Shown here in pieces: positions 47,773 through 58,626 of a stretch of DNA of 64,000 nucleotides (its first letter is position 1; each line of letters begins with the position of its first letter). This stretch comes from Rhipicephalus microplus (taxonomy: Eukaryota; Arthropoda; Arachnida; Ixodida; Ixodidae), in assembly GCF_043290135.1 (NCBI RefSeq), contig NW_027464588.1, forward strand, positions 8,254,001 through 8,318,000, written 5' to 3'. The translations under genes and the position numbers were made by a program. The notes beneath the pieces were generated by a model that was given only the letters and a program-made list of their open reading frames with translations, did no database searches and was not told the origin of the DNA.

Positions 47773-49539
47773 GTTGGTCCCCACCGATGATGTTGCGTAA
47801 TTACGAAACGTGAAGAATTCACTTTTTGATAATTCACAGGAGGAAAAACATGAGTATTCCGCATGCGACCCTCAGGGCTACGAGCAGCGCTGACAAACAC
47901 TCCCAGGTGTCGACGCACAAATACCCCCAATAAAGTAGACAGGAGGACAACAGCCGCTTTAGTTCAAAGCGTTGAGCATTGGACGCCTTATTCGGTGGCT
48001 TCAGCTGCGGTCTCGGCGGGGCCTGGAGGAAGGAAGAAAAAGGGAGCGTGCATCATCACACGAGTGAAGCCCACCGTGTCGGTCCAACACATGATCAAAA
48101 TGTTAGAGCGTGCGCTGGGTTTTAGTCGCCTCGGTGGCGTTTCGCTTTTAAACCTCCTGCACGAGCCGGCTGGTCTGCACCGAACAAAACGATTTAAAAT
48201 GGAATATGCCGCGTGCCATACTCCGCAGCGCGCCGCAGTATCGGCAAGAATCGTTGCGTACTTGATCTTGGCGTGATATGTCACATGTTGGGCCGACACT
48301 GGTGGCTTCAAAACGGGTCGGCTTGCCAAAGCTGGCTCAATTACGTCATCCTTTCTTCTCGTGTATGCCATTTAGAATTCTTTCTTTCAACTAATGAAAG
48401 GTCAATACAAGATTGTAACGTCACACCTTCTGTATTTGTCAGGTTACGATACCAGACACAGGAACTCAGTAGCTGTAACAGTAATCGTGACACGTTCAAA
48501 ATTCTTTCTTTCTAGAATTAACTGTAAGTGATTGGAAGAAATAGCCCGGTAAAAGGGTGATGCAAGATTAACTCTCGCAGTTTGAATCTCACGTTCAGTA
48601 GGAAGCAATTATCTTCTCTGGCTAGAATAATTTTCGTATGTTTCTTTTTTCTCTTTCACCTCGTGCTAACTCATCTGTTGGATCCAAAGAATGCTGGACT
48701 AGCACTTATTGCCCTTTAGTTTTGTTCATCAAAGCACACGTGCGAACAAATCTGTTGTTTCCTGTGTCTTTTTTATTTTTATGCACCTATATAATGTACC
48801 AATCTGCCAAGATCGTCTACATGATCACAGTATCAATCAATAAGCGTATAAGTAAATAAATATACAAATACATACCTAAATAAATAGGTAAGAAATAAAA
48901 ACAATAAATATTGAACTGGCAAGCTTATGTTTCAATTAGGAAAAAAACAGAGATAACTATCGCCAAGTGGAACTGGTAATTGCAATGAAACAGAAGCATA
49001 CTTGACTGGTACCAAATCATTCTTTATCACGTCCGGTGCTGGTAAACTTAAGCCCGGCAAAAAAATGCGTAGCCTAAGCACCAACAATACAGCGTGCTTT
49101 CTTAGGGAATTAAACTACGGCTTTGACTCACTTTGACCCTCCACGAGTCGTTGGCGCCATCTATTTGAGAGACTCGTAAACGCACTCTAGGACACCAAAG
49201 GTAAAAGGTTGGGTCCGTTTTCCTATGTTCGCTGATTCAGTTTCATATATAAACTGCCCATGCCAGCTGGAGGGGTTTTCTTTTTTGTATGACTATGTTG
49301 GTATCTTTTGTGTTCGTAATTTTCAGTTCAGTTTTTCCCGGGGGGGGGGGGGTAATGGCTACATAAACTTTGGTAGCAATTTTCATGTTTTCAGACAGGC
49401 AGACAGTCACTAATGCATTTGAGAGAAAGATATTATGAGAGCACAAGGGCCTTTGTGCCGTAATTGTCCGTCGCCGGTGTCCGTATTCCCTATCGCGCAC
49501 TGTAGAAAAAAGAAACAAGCGAAGTAAATAAAAACTCCG

Positions 49540-49612
49540 AGGCCCGACTGGGATTCAAAACCAGGCGCCCTGTCTGCCAGGCCACTATTTTACCACTAAG
49601 CTACACCGGTGC
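49540..49612 (-). repeat. tRNA-like SINE head with Pol III terminator
   Basis: On the - strand, an A box GTAGCTTAGTGGTAAAAT and a B box GGTTTTGAATCCC at tRNA spacing are followed by GGAGTTTTT, a possible terminator. The ends do not pair into a seven-base acceptor stem, so it is probably a tRNA-derived repeat, not a working tRNA. Confidence 0.5.
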
Positions 49613-50477
49613 TTGAAACCTCATGCGTGAAACTTCGTTTCAGATTAACACTAGGCAGCTTTCATGTCGAGAAAGGAATCGCGTTATTATAAGTAATAAA
49701 TTGTTCCAGAACAGCAAAGGAACAACCAGACATCACACAATGCCAATCGCGTTATGACTAAGAATGGCATAGTGGATGCCTTACTACCACAAATAATTGT
49801 TATTTATGGCATATTCGCTACCCTGCAAGTGGGCTCGTAGCAGTTACACAATGCATGAATAAAAAAAAAATTCTTTAGCAATGCCACTCTTGCAGCTTCC
49901 GCGGTGACAGTGCAGCGAGTCTCACGCAAGCCTGGTGTTTTTTTTTTTGCTTGAACAAGAAGTCAAGGTGAGGTGCTGTAACTGCCCATCGGTCATCATG
50001 GCGTTTTAAGCCAAGCCTGAGGCGTACGCACGAGTGATAGAGGATGTGGTGATTCACTTTAGCCGCTAGTTTATCACCAGTCAGTTCATTATTAATAATA
50101 TTATTGTTCTTGCCTATACCGTTAGAATTTTATCAATAATATTAATCATTTTTATCATTACAATATTAATTTTTTGTTTTTGTTCTATGAGTGGTTTGGC
50201 GTTCCGATATGAGTGCAAAAGGCGACGCGAATGTCTCCTAGACAGTTGCTTCAACAGACATATTGCATGCAACACTTCACCAGCAGAATAAAAAGAAAGG
50301 CGAGACAAACAAAGAAAAATACTTGCTAGTCGCATTCACCCTTTTCAAATTCTAAGTGTCCGGATCATATACTCTATAAGGTAACTAAGAATTGCTTCAT
50401 CTAAGCATGATGTTTTCTAGCCGTTCTAAATTTCCCCGAGGCTATCCTTATTATGTTCGGCCTTCACCCTCCAAAGG

Positions 50478-50508
50478 TTGATATGTAGGTTTAACGTCCC
50501 AAAACCAA
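50478..50508 (-). repeat. SINE 3' fragment
   Basis: GATATGTAGGTTTAACGTCC corresponds to the complement of GGGACGTTAAACCCCA near the 3' end of the SINE at 54188. Confidence 0.5.
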
Positions 50509-50934
50509 CCCTGCAAAGGCCCTTCATGAAGGTATGTAAAGTAAGAGTTCAGAACTAGGGTGTAGTAGTGCGAAATGAAAGCAATGTATACGTAAAAATG
50601 CCAAAAAGGAGGTACAGAGGTAGGTTATGACAAGCATGAGCAAGAGGCCATTTTTAGACAAACGCCACTCTCTGCAATGTATTACGGAATCAGGTCCTTT
50701 TTATTGAAGTAGCGATATTTAAAATGACGCGAGAGCCATGGTTACACTGGAAGCTTGTTGTAATAAAAAGGTCGGCAGGAAATTCTGTGAAGTAGAAAGG
50801 GGAAATATTTAGTGCAAGTATAAATTATAGGTCGACGTTATCACACCTAACTAACTACATTAATCGGCCAACAAAGTGTTTTAAAGATTGTTTAGCCACT
50901 TTTCGTAATAGCACCTGTCCTATCCGAGTTCCGC

Positions 50935-51085
50935 CACGGTGGTCTATTAATTATGGTGTTCGAGTGTCAGCAGCAGGTCTCTGGATCTTATCCCCTCTGC
51001 ATCGGCCCCATTTCTGATGGAAGTGGAAAACCTATAGGCCCATGTACCTAAATCTTGGTGTACGTTGAAGCACTAGGGATTGGAA
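50935..51085 (+). repeat. Degraded (ATCA)-family SINE
   Basis: CCGCCACGGTGGTCTA, GTTCGAGTGTCAGCAGCAGG, CTCTGGATCTTATCCC, CATTTCTGATGGAAGTGGAA and TAGGCCCATGTACC follow the order of the SINE at 54188-54431, with a shortened 3' part. Confidence 0.65.
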
Positions 51086-51086
51086 T

Positions 51087-51720
51087 TTATGATAATAAAA
51101 ATGTGAAACCTCTCCTCAAACGGCACCCTGAAGGAGTGCGAAACATCAGCGTTGCGCACGTGTGGCGTGACGAGTTCAAAGGTGCTAATGCTGGTGCTGC
51201 GGTGAGTGCTGGAAGATTCGTTTGAAGCGATGGCTGGCGTATGTCTACTCGTTTCTTCAGAGGGGACACGAGCGCTGGACCGGAGCAGGCGCGTGCTTCG
51301 CCTTGATGATCGCCACCTTGTGATCGGTGAATTGCACGCTGAGAGGTTCCTGCAGATATTCCGCGTCGATGTTGGCTAAGGCCAAATCGATTCGTATTCC
51401 TTTTATTGTGGTGGGTGATTTCCGTTCCGCCGACACGCACTTCAGCGAGTGCACGTCTAGCATGTAATCGACGAGCCATTCTCATCCTCCTCCGCTGACG
51501 AAAACGTTGAAATCTCCCGCGACTATAAGAGGCCATCGACAGGCCTCGCTTCAACAGTCAGCGTCTCCTCCAGACAGCGCTGAAGGAGCTCCTTTGGCAG
51601 GTTCGCAGTAACGTAGAGCACGAAGATCGACACGTCACCGATGCGCAAGGCAACTCACTCGGACCAGTAGTGTCTTCAAAAAAGCCCTTATCGTTCTTAC
51701 ACGTCGCCTCTTGTTCGCCC
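51087..51720 (-). pseudogene. Endonuclease/exonuclease/phosphatase-like fragment
   Basis: On the - strand: DVSIFVLYVTANLPKELLQR in one frame, then LIVAGDFNVFVSGGG (the G-D-F-N block), DYMLDVHSLKCVSAERKSPT, TIKGIRIDLALAN (I-D) and VQFTDHKVAIIK (the D-H end). The blocks are split by at least one frameshift near 51540 and a stop near 51485. This pattern matches EEP domains found in some LINEs and, more specifically, those fused to Helitron-like elements of arthropods; the second reading is my inference. No RT or helicase is adjacent. Confidence 0.6.
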
Positions 51721-51769
51721 GGCGGAGCGCAGCGCTTGCGTACGGGTGCTTCAGTGGAGGTCGCGTGGT

Positions 51770-52100
51770 GCTTTCGAGACGTTGCCAAATGACGACGACG
51801 TCGAGGATTCGTCAGCGTTGGCATTCCGCTGTCGGTGCTTATACTTGGCTTCCTTCACTCGCGTGTCGTCGGTGTTGCCGACGCGTTGAAGACGCTTGCG
51901 CTTCGCTTCTTTGGCTTGCGTCTCGTCGGTGTTACCAGTGGACCTCCCTCGCACCTCGTCGGTGCCGTTGATCTTTCACTTCCGGCTCTTGAATCCGGTT
52001 TCCCTGGCCCGCGCCTTGTCGGTGTTGCAGTTGCGACGTCGCTATGCGCGAACGCGATCGGCTCTGCTAACCCTCGCAACGCCGAAGAACGCCCGGGTTA
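51770..52100 (-). repeat. 57-bp minisatellite coding for basic repeats
   Basis: On the + strand, units begin TCGGTGTTGCC/TCGGTGTTACC/TCGGTGCCG/TCGGTGTTGC at roughly 57-bp spacing, one shortened. On the - strand they read as GNTDETQAKEAKRKRLQRV-like peptides, Lys/Arg/Glu-rich. This directly precedes the endonuclease-like fragment on the same strand. Confidence 0.6.
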
Positions 52101-52199
52101 GGCCAAATCACTTCGGCGCATCTTCCGGCGGGCGAAGAAGCTAGCTTCGCTTTCTGGTGTCCTCTCTATTGCAGATAAACGGGCCGAAAGAGTGTTCAC

Positions 52200-54177
52200 A
52201 GCCAAAGCTACGAAGCCCACACACGCCTTCTTTTACTACGCTTATGCTGTACCGCGCTGTAGTGCCTTTGTTTCAGCGTACTTCGTCAAATAGTCTGTGC
52301 CTGCTACGATCCACTTGTTGCCGGCAGATGTCAGCGGAAAGGGCCCCAGTAAATTTATTATTATTTGATCGAATGTCACCCTAGGTGGTTTGATTGGTTG
52401 AAGAAGCCCCACGGGCTTCAGTGGCGGGAATTTGTGGCGTTGACCATCGCGGCAGATTTTCTCGTATCGCTTAACGGATGCGTAAAGCTTAGGCCAGTAG
52501 TACGCTTGTCGAGCGAAAGTTCGAGAGGAAAGTAACTCACAAGAGTGGAGGAACCTTAGTGGCCAGATGTGGGCTCATCGTGGCAGGCGAGAAGGATGTC
52601 GTCACAGATGCCAGTTGGCACGACTAGAAGATAAGTTCTCTCATTGCCGTTGGAGTTTTTTTTATACAGTGCCCCATCTCGTAGGCAGAATGACGACAGA
52701 CTTCGAGAAATACAATGAGGTATGGAACAGGTACGTCTTTCAAGTTTTCGATAACTGCGCGTATTTCGTCGCCCGCGCGCTGTCGTGTATCAGGTCGGTT
52801 GTAGTAAGGGTGGTGTAGTAAGCCCCGTCATCTTCTTTGTCGTGGGCCACAAATTTCGACAGGTGCGTGGGACAACGAATCAGCACCTTCTTGCTTGCGG
52901 CCCAATTTGAAAGTGATCGTGAAATCGAAACTCTGCAGACGAAGACGCCATCGTGCCAGTCGCCCGCATGGGTCCCGTAGGTTGGCTAACGAGCACAACG
53001 AATGATGGTCGTTCACTACCTTGAAGAGGCGTCCATGATGGTAAGGCCTAAATTTCATCATTGCTTATACAACAGCAAGGCACCCTTTTTCGGACGTGGA
53101 GTAGTTTACGTCGGCGCGGGAAAGAGTGTGATCACTTGCACCGTGCCCTCTTGTAGTTGGACGAGGTCAACACCAAGACTCATGTTACTGGAGTCAATAT
53201 AAATCTTAGTATCAGCATCTTAGTCAAAGTGAGAAAAAATTGGCGGTGTCTGCAAATGCTTCCGTAGTTCAGAGAAAGCTGTCTCCTGTTCTTCCTCCAA
53301 GACAAAGTGCACGTCTTCACGAAGGAGTCGAATTAGTGGTTCAGAAATCCTAGAAAAATTGGCTATAAAGCGGCGATAATACGCACAGACTCCTAGAAAC
53401 TGACTTGCTGCCTTTTTATGACGTGGAACAGAAAACGAGAGCACGGCGGAGCTTTCGTCAGGGTCTGGTCAAACACTGTCCACACTGTCAACATGGCCAA
53501 GAAACTTCAATTTTTTATTACGGAAGTGGCCTTTTTCTGGCTTCAATGGCAGGTTAATAGAGCGAAGCACTTCCAGCACTGCCTGCAGACGCTTTATGTG
53601 CTCCTAAAAGGTCGCAGAAAACATGAAACCTTAATTTAAATAAACTAGGTGCGTGTGCCACGTTGGACCGGCAAGAACAGTGTCCATAATTTTTTGGAAT
53701 GTCGCAGGTACAGAACAGAGGCCGAAAGGAAGCACTTTGAATTCATATAGGCCATCCGGTGTAACGAAGGTGGTTTTTTTATGTTGTCGTTCATAGACTT
53801 CAATCTGCCACTAGCCACTTTTCAAGTATACCGATGAAAAATACTTAGCCCATTGCAGTGAGTCGAGGGAATCATCGATGCGTGGCAGCGGATAAACTTT
53901 TTTTTAGTCACGCTGTAGTTTACTGTAGTCTATTCGGAAGCGCAGCGATCCATCTTTCGTCTTTACGAGAACAACCGGAGATGACGATAGCACTCTTGGA
54001 TGGTTGGATAACGTCCTCTTGCAGCATCTCTTCAACGGGAGCATTTATGACTTCACGTTTCTTTGCCAAAACGCAGTAAGGGTGTTGTTTTATGGGTGAG
54101 GCGTCGGTATACGCAATTATTCGGTGTTTGGGGAACAGTGTTTGACGAACCTTTGAGTAGGATGCTAAGCACTCTTT
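52200..54177 (-). mobile_element. Old Gypsy, copy 4, downstream part (RT to integrase)
   Basis: Heavily decayed - strand pol. RT pieces include KKREVINAPVEEMLQEDVIQ and PDGLYEFKVLPFGLCSVPAT; the catalytic box is destroyed, with a stop in its place (about 53625). Then AASQFLGVCAYYRRFIANFS, the RNase H block NDHHSLCSLANLRDPCGRLA (53000 region), and integrase remnants alongside 52290-52620 comparable with 55750-56060 of copy 3. The end near 52200 is a truncation. Its upstream part lies at 60427-60640, beyond two insertions. Confidence 0.8.
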
Positions 54178-54187
54178 AACTTTATAT

Positions 54188-54431
54188 TTTTGCCCCGCCG
54201 CGGTGGTCTAGTGGCTAAGGTACTCGGCTGCTGACCCGCAGGTCGCGGGTTCGATTCCCGGATGCGGCGGCTGCATTTCCGATGGAGACGGAAATGTTGT
54301 AGGCCCGTGTACTCAGATTTGGGTGCATGTTAAAGAACCCCAGGTGGTCAAAATTTCCGGAGCCCTCCACTACGGCGTCTCTCATAATCAGAAGTGGTTT
54401 TGGGACGTTAAACCCCACAAATCAATCAATC
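54188..54431 (+). repeat. tRNA-derived SINE with (ATCA)n tail
   Basis: Head: CCCCGCCGCGGTGGTCTAG, TGGCTAAGGTACTCGGCTGC (A box) and CGGGTTCGATTCCCGG (B box). The body carries CATTTCCGATGGAGACGGAA and AAGAACCCCAGGTGG; the tail is GGGACGTTAAACCCC then AATCAATCAATC. It is flanked by AACTTTATAT on both sides (54178-54187 and 54432-54441), a 10-bp target repeat. It resembles the tick SINE usually called Ruka, by recognition only. It is the best-preserved copy in the window. Confidence 0.88.
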
Positions 54432-54441
54432 AACTTTATAT

Positions 54442-54848
54442 TGTCACGGGGTCGTAACGTGGCCGAAGACAGGAAACTTCGTGTTGGGATTTAACTGTTT
54501 GTTTGGGCGAACCTGTGCCCGGTAAACGGAAAGTCCAATTACAGCAGCAGTCTCGCACAGATAGCAGTCTCGGACTGATAGCGGCGAACGGAGCGTCGGC
54601 CTTCGATCAACAACTGACAAGCGGCGAAGCGCGTCGGCATTTATACTCTTGCCGTCGAATGTTCTAGCGTTATCGCTGGCGGTGGCGTAGGTTCCAGAAC
54701 AATCTGTACCGTTCGCATAGTGGGCGTGATTTTATCGAAATGATCTACTACAGTCCGGAACCTTCTCGAAAACTGCAGGCGCGGTTCGCGCTGAGAATGG
54801 TGTGGTGTTTTGGGACGATAACAAAAACTTGGGAAATGGAACGTGGCA
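54442..54848 (-). repeat. 3' LTR of Gypsy copy 3
   Basis: 407 bp, TGTCACGG...GTGGCA on the + strand. Next to it, TTGCCCCCCTCTG (54849-54861) is a polypurine tract on the - strand. Confidence 0.93.
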
Positions 54849-55029
54849 TTGCCCCCCTCTGAAAAAAAGGCATCGTCCCGATGCTTTAACTAAAGATGAA
54901 GGTACAATATTAATGCTAGAAAGTACAATGAATAAATTACGATACAACTATAATACAAAAAAACACTGTTTCAGTTTGTTAACGCGCATGAAACGGCTTA
55001 AGGCACGCGACATGTACGACTTCAGGTCG

Positions 55030-56757
55030 CTATCGGCGTCGTTGAGAGTTCTTGATGCCGTCGGGGACAACCTCGTAATCAAGTGGGCCGAGACGTCGAA
55101 CCACCCTGTACGGCCCGAAGTACCATCGCAGAAGCTTTTCACTTAGTCCACGTCGGCGTAACGGCGTCCACACCCAAACACGTTCACCGGGCATGTATTC
55201 CACGAAGCGTCGTCGAAGGTTGTAACGGTGGCTGTCGGTTGTCTGTTGATTCTTGATACGAAGACGCGCAAGTTGTCGGGCTTCTTCGGCGCGTTGAAGG
55301 TACTCGCTCACATCGAGGTTTTCTTCGTCGGTTACGTTGGGTAACATGGCTTCGAGCGTCGTTGCCGGGCTCCTTCCGTAGACCAATTTGTATGGAGATA
55401 TCTGCGTCGTCTCCTGCACCGCCGTGTTGTATGCGAAGGTCACATACGGAAGAATGGCGTCCCATGTCTTGTGTTCGACATCGACGTACATTGACAGCAT
55501 GTCGGCGATCGTCTTGTTAAGCCGCTCGGTGAGGCCGTTGGTCTGTGGGTGGTACGCTGTCGTCCAGCGGTGGTTTGTTTGGCTGTATGCCAAGATCGCT
55601 TGAGTTAGGTCGGCAGTGAATGCCGTTCCTCTGTCGGTGATAAGGACCTCCTGGGCGCCATGACGTAGGACGATATTTTCGACGAAGAACTTAGCTACTT
55701 CGGATGCACTGCATTTTGGCAGGGCTTTTGTCTCGGCGTAGCGGGTGAGGTAGTCGGTAGCTACCACGATCCACTTGTTTCCGAAAGCCGACGTCGGGAA
55801 CGGCCCCAGTAGGTCCATACCAATCTGCTGGAAAGGTCGACAAGGTGGATCAATTGGCTTCAGAAGTCCCGCTTGCCTTTTCGGCGGTGTCTTGCGTCGC
55901 TGACAGTCCCGGCATGTCCTCACATAACGAGTGACGTCGGTGGTAAGACGTGGCCAGTAGCACCTTTCTTGTATCCTCGAGAGCGTGCGAGAAACACCGA
56001 GGTGGCCTGCCGTCGAATCGTCGTGCAGGGCCTGCAGGAGTTTTGGTCGCAGAGCTGAAGGCACGACAAGGGGGTACTTAGCTCGAAGCGGTGAAAAGGT
56101 TTTCTTTTGTAGGAGACCGTTTCGTAGAAAGAACGACGCAAGTGCGCGTTTGAATACCTTCGGGACTTCGGCGGTCCTGCCTTCGAGGTATTCTATTAGG
56201 GCCTTAAGTTCCGGGTCGGCCCGCTGTCGTTCAGCGAAGTCGTCGGTAGTCATCGTTCCCAAGAAGTACTCGTCATCCGAGTCGTCGGGTAGCGGTTGGT
56301 CGACAGGCGCACGAGAGAGACAGTCGGCGTCAGAGTGTTTTTTTCCGGACTTGTAAATGACAGTAATGTAATACTCTTGAAGTCTTCGGCTCCATCGTGC
56401 GAGGCGACCTGAAGGGTCCTTCAAGGTGGCTAGCCAACACAAGGCGTGGTGGTCTCTCACAACTTTGAAGGGCCTGCCGTAGAGGTAGGGGCAAAATTTC
56501 GACGTAGCCCAGATGATGACGAGGCACTCCTTTTCTGTTGTGGAATAATTTGCTTCTGCTTTGGATAGCGATCGGCTGGCGTAACTAATAACCCTTTCAA
56601 GTCCGTCAGCCCTCTGCACAAGAGCGGCGCCAAGACCTACGCTGCTTGCGTCAGTATGTATTTTCGTCTCGGCGAATTCGTCAAAATGGGCAAGTAACGG
56701 AGGCATCTGGAGGCGATGTTTAAGCTCCTGAAAAGCGTCTTCCTGTGGCATTTTCAC
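55030..56757 (-). pseudogene. Gypsy copy 3 RNase H and integrase
   Basis: A 575-codon open frame with RNase H (ETKIHTDASSVGLGAALV, with catalytic D; STTEKECLVIIWA with E; DHHALCWLATLKDPSG) and an integrase: zinc region HLGVSRTLSRI...CRDCQRRK, core GMDLLGPFP, ITDRGTAFTADL, and TERLNKTIADML, giving D, D and E. It stops at a TAG (55032-55030), but the same frame then continues through EVVHVSRLKPFHAR to a natural-looking end near 54985. So the true C-terminus is about 15 residues longer and cut by one nonsense codon. Confidence 0.9.
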
Positions 56758-57896
56758 TTGAGCTCCACGTCGGCCTTGGTAAGGTTAGTGAGAGGATCGG
56801 CGTTGCGGGCGAAGTTTTTCACGAACCGCCTATAATAGGCGCACAGGCCCAGAAATCGGCGCACGGCCTTCTTGTCAGTGGGAGGCAGGAAGTCGGCGAT
56901 GGCGGCTGTTTTCCGCGGATCGGGACGAACTCCAGACTTGCTGATAACGTGTCCCAGAAACAAGAGCTCCTCATACGCGAATCTGCACTTTTCTGGCTTC
57001 AGTGTGAGTCCGGACGTCTTGATGGCTTGAAGTACAGCTTCAAGGCGCCGAAGATGCTCGTCGAAACTCGAAGAAAACACGACGACGTCGTCCAAGTACA
57101 CAAGGCAAGTTTGCCACTTCAATCCTGCCAGTACTGTATCCATAACGCGTTGAAAAGTTGCAGGCGCTGAGCAAAGGCCGAAGGGCATCACCTTAAACTC
57201 GAAGAGGCCGTCCGGTGTTATAAACGCCGTCTTCTTTCGGTCTCTTTCGGCGACTTCGATTTGCCAAAAGCCAGTCTTGAGGTCCATTGACGAAAAGTAC
57301 TTGGTGTTATGGAGCCGATCAAGTGCGTCGTCTATTCATGGAAGAGGATACACGTCCTTTCTTGTGATTTTGTTCAGGCGGCGATAATCGACGCAGAAAC
57401 GTAGGGTCCCATCCTTTTTCTTCACTAACACCACGGGGGATGCCCATGGACTCTTGGACGGTTGGATAATGTCATCCCGCAGCATTTCATCAACTTGTCT
57501 TTTCATGGCCTCACGTTCTCGCGTCAAAACCCTGTACGGACTCTGACGGAGTGGTCTGGCATTTTCTTCGGTTATGATGCGATGTTTCGTGATTGGTGTG
57601 TGCCGAATTTTCGATGACGACGAAAAGCAATCTTCGTATTGCAGGAGCAGGGCCTTGAGCTGTTCTTGCTTATCGTTCGGTAGTCTGGGATTGACGTCGA
57701 AAACTATGGGAGGGGCTTGGTTCCTCTGAGCAGGTTCCGCAGAATCGGCGAGGGCGAAAGCACTGGTGGCTTCGACAATTTCTTCGATGTATGCGACCGT
57801 TGTTCCTTTGTTCACATGTTTGTACTCATTGCTGAAATTCGTGAGCATAACCGTTGCTTTGCCTCCCGCAGCTCTGCAATTCCTCTTGCGACGCAA
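56754..57896 (-). pseudogene. Gypsy copy 3 reverse transcriptase
   Basis: Upstream part 57896-57336: [59 protein letters not shown] and YPLP. A TGA (57338-57336) then interrupts, and the same frame resumes with the KYFSSMDLKTGFWQIEV block, PFGLCSAPATFQRVMDTVLA and the YLDD box (complement near 57090). It ends at 56754, where a one-base shift separates it from RNase H. Another shift near 57880 separates it from protease. All catalytic blocks are present, so decay is light. Confidence 0.9.
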
Positions 57897-58597
57897 ATAT
57901 TTCGGGTGACCAACAGATGCTGACTGCCTTCAACGACGCCTTCCAAGTCAGGTGATTTAGGAGCGCCGACTGAAATAATTACGCTTGAGCGAGGCGGAAT
58001 GGTGACTTGTTCTTCCAGCACATTCAAGGCATGGTGTCCTGATGGCGTGCGCGGTGGTAGTGCTTCTTCTGTGGATAACGTTATCGACTTTGTTTTTAGG
58101 TTGATGACAGCACCATGAAGGCATAAGATGTCCATGCCAAGGATGACATCTCTCGAGCAACGCTGTAGGACTATGAAGTCTGTAGGATAAATACGGCCGT
58201 TAATGGTGACTCTCGCTGTGCAGATTCCTGCCGGCGTTACAAGATGACCTCCGGCTGTGCGGATTTCAGGGCCTTTCCAAACTGTCCGAACTTTCTTTAA
58301 CTTCGCGGCGAACGACCCACTGATGACAGAATAGTCGGCTCCAGTATCGACGAGAGCGGTCACACTGTGGCCGTCGATAAAAACGTCGATGTCGCTAGTT
58401 CGCCCTCTCGTATTACAGTTAGGGCGTGGCGTCGGGTCACGGCTGCGTCGGCTTGATCCGCTGCTTCCATGTTGCGTCATCAGGCCACCTCTGGTAAGTG
58501 AGCTTTCGCCGTCAGGGCTTTGCCTGGTTGGCATTGTGTTCGGAAAGCTCCGTCGCGGCGTCGTAATTGTCGGAGGATCTTCGGTAGTTCGTCGCAC
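57812..58597 (-). pseudogene. Gypsy copy 3 protease and pol start
   Basis: Reads a polar pol leader (TPRRSFPNTMPTRQSPDGES), then the retropepsin domain with HSVTALVDTGADYSVISG (DTG intact), GGHLVTPAGICTARVTINGR and VILGMDILCLHGAVINLKTK. It is in a different frame from gag and lies directly after the gag stop, as in elements that use frameshifting for pol. The frame drifts near 57880 and ends out of frame with RT. Confidence 0.87.
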
Positions 58598-58626
58598 AGC
58601 AACCGCACCTCCACCGGTTGCTGCCC

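Larger units (their letters stand above)
47773..50930 (+). other. First part of SLC41 intron 8
   Basis: It contains a GC-richer patch at 47940-48290 with an anonymous 127-codon frame on the - strand, poly-G of 13 at 49340-49352, a tRNA-like segment at 49540-49612 and a SINE fragment near 50480. No supported gene. Confidence 0.5.

Noticed and set aside
47988..48371. 127-codon - strand frame
   Set aside because: GC-rich patch where stop codons are rare; composition is unremarkable and no motif is seen.
49540..49612. Functional tRNA gene
   Set aside because: A and B boxes are present, but the acceptor stem does not pair; better explained as a SINE head.
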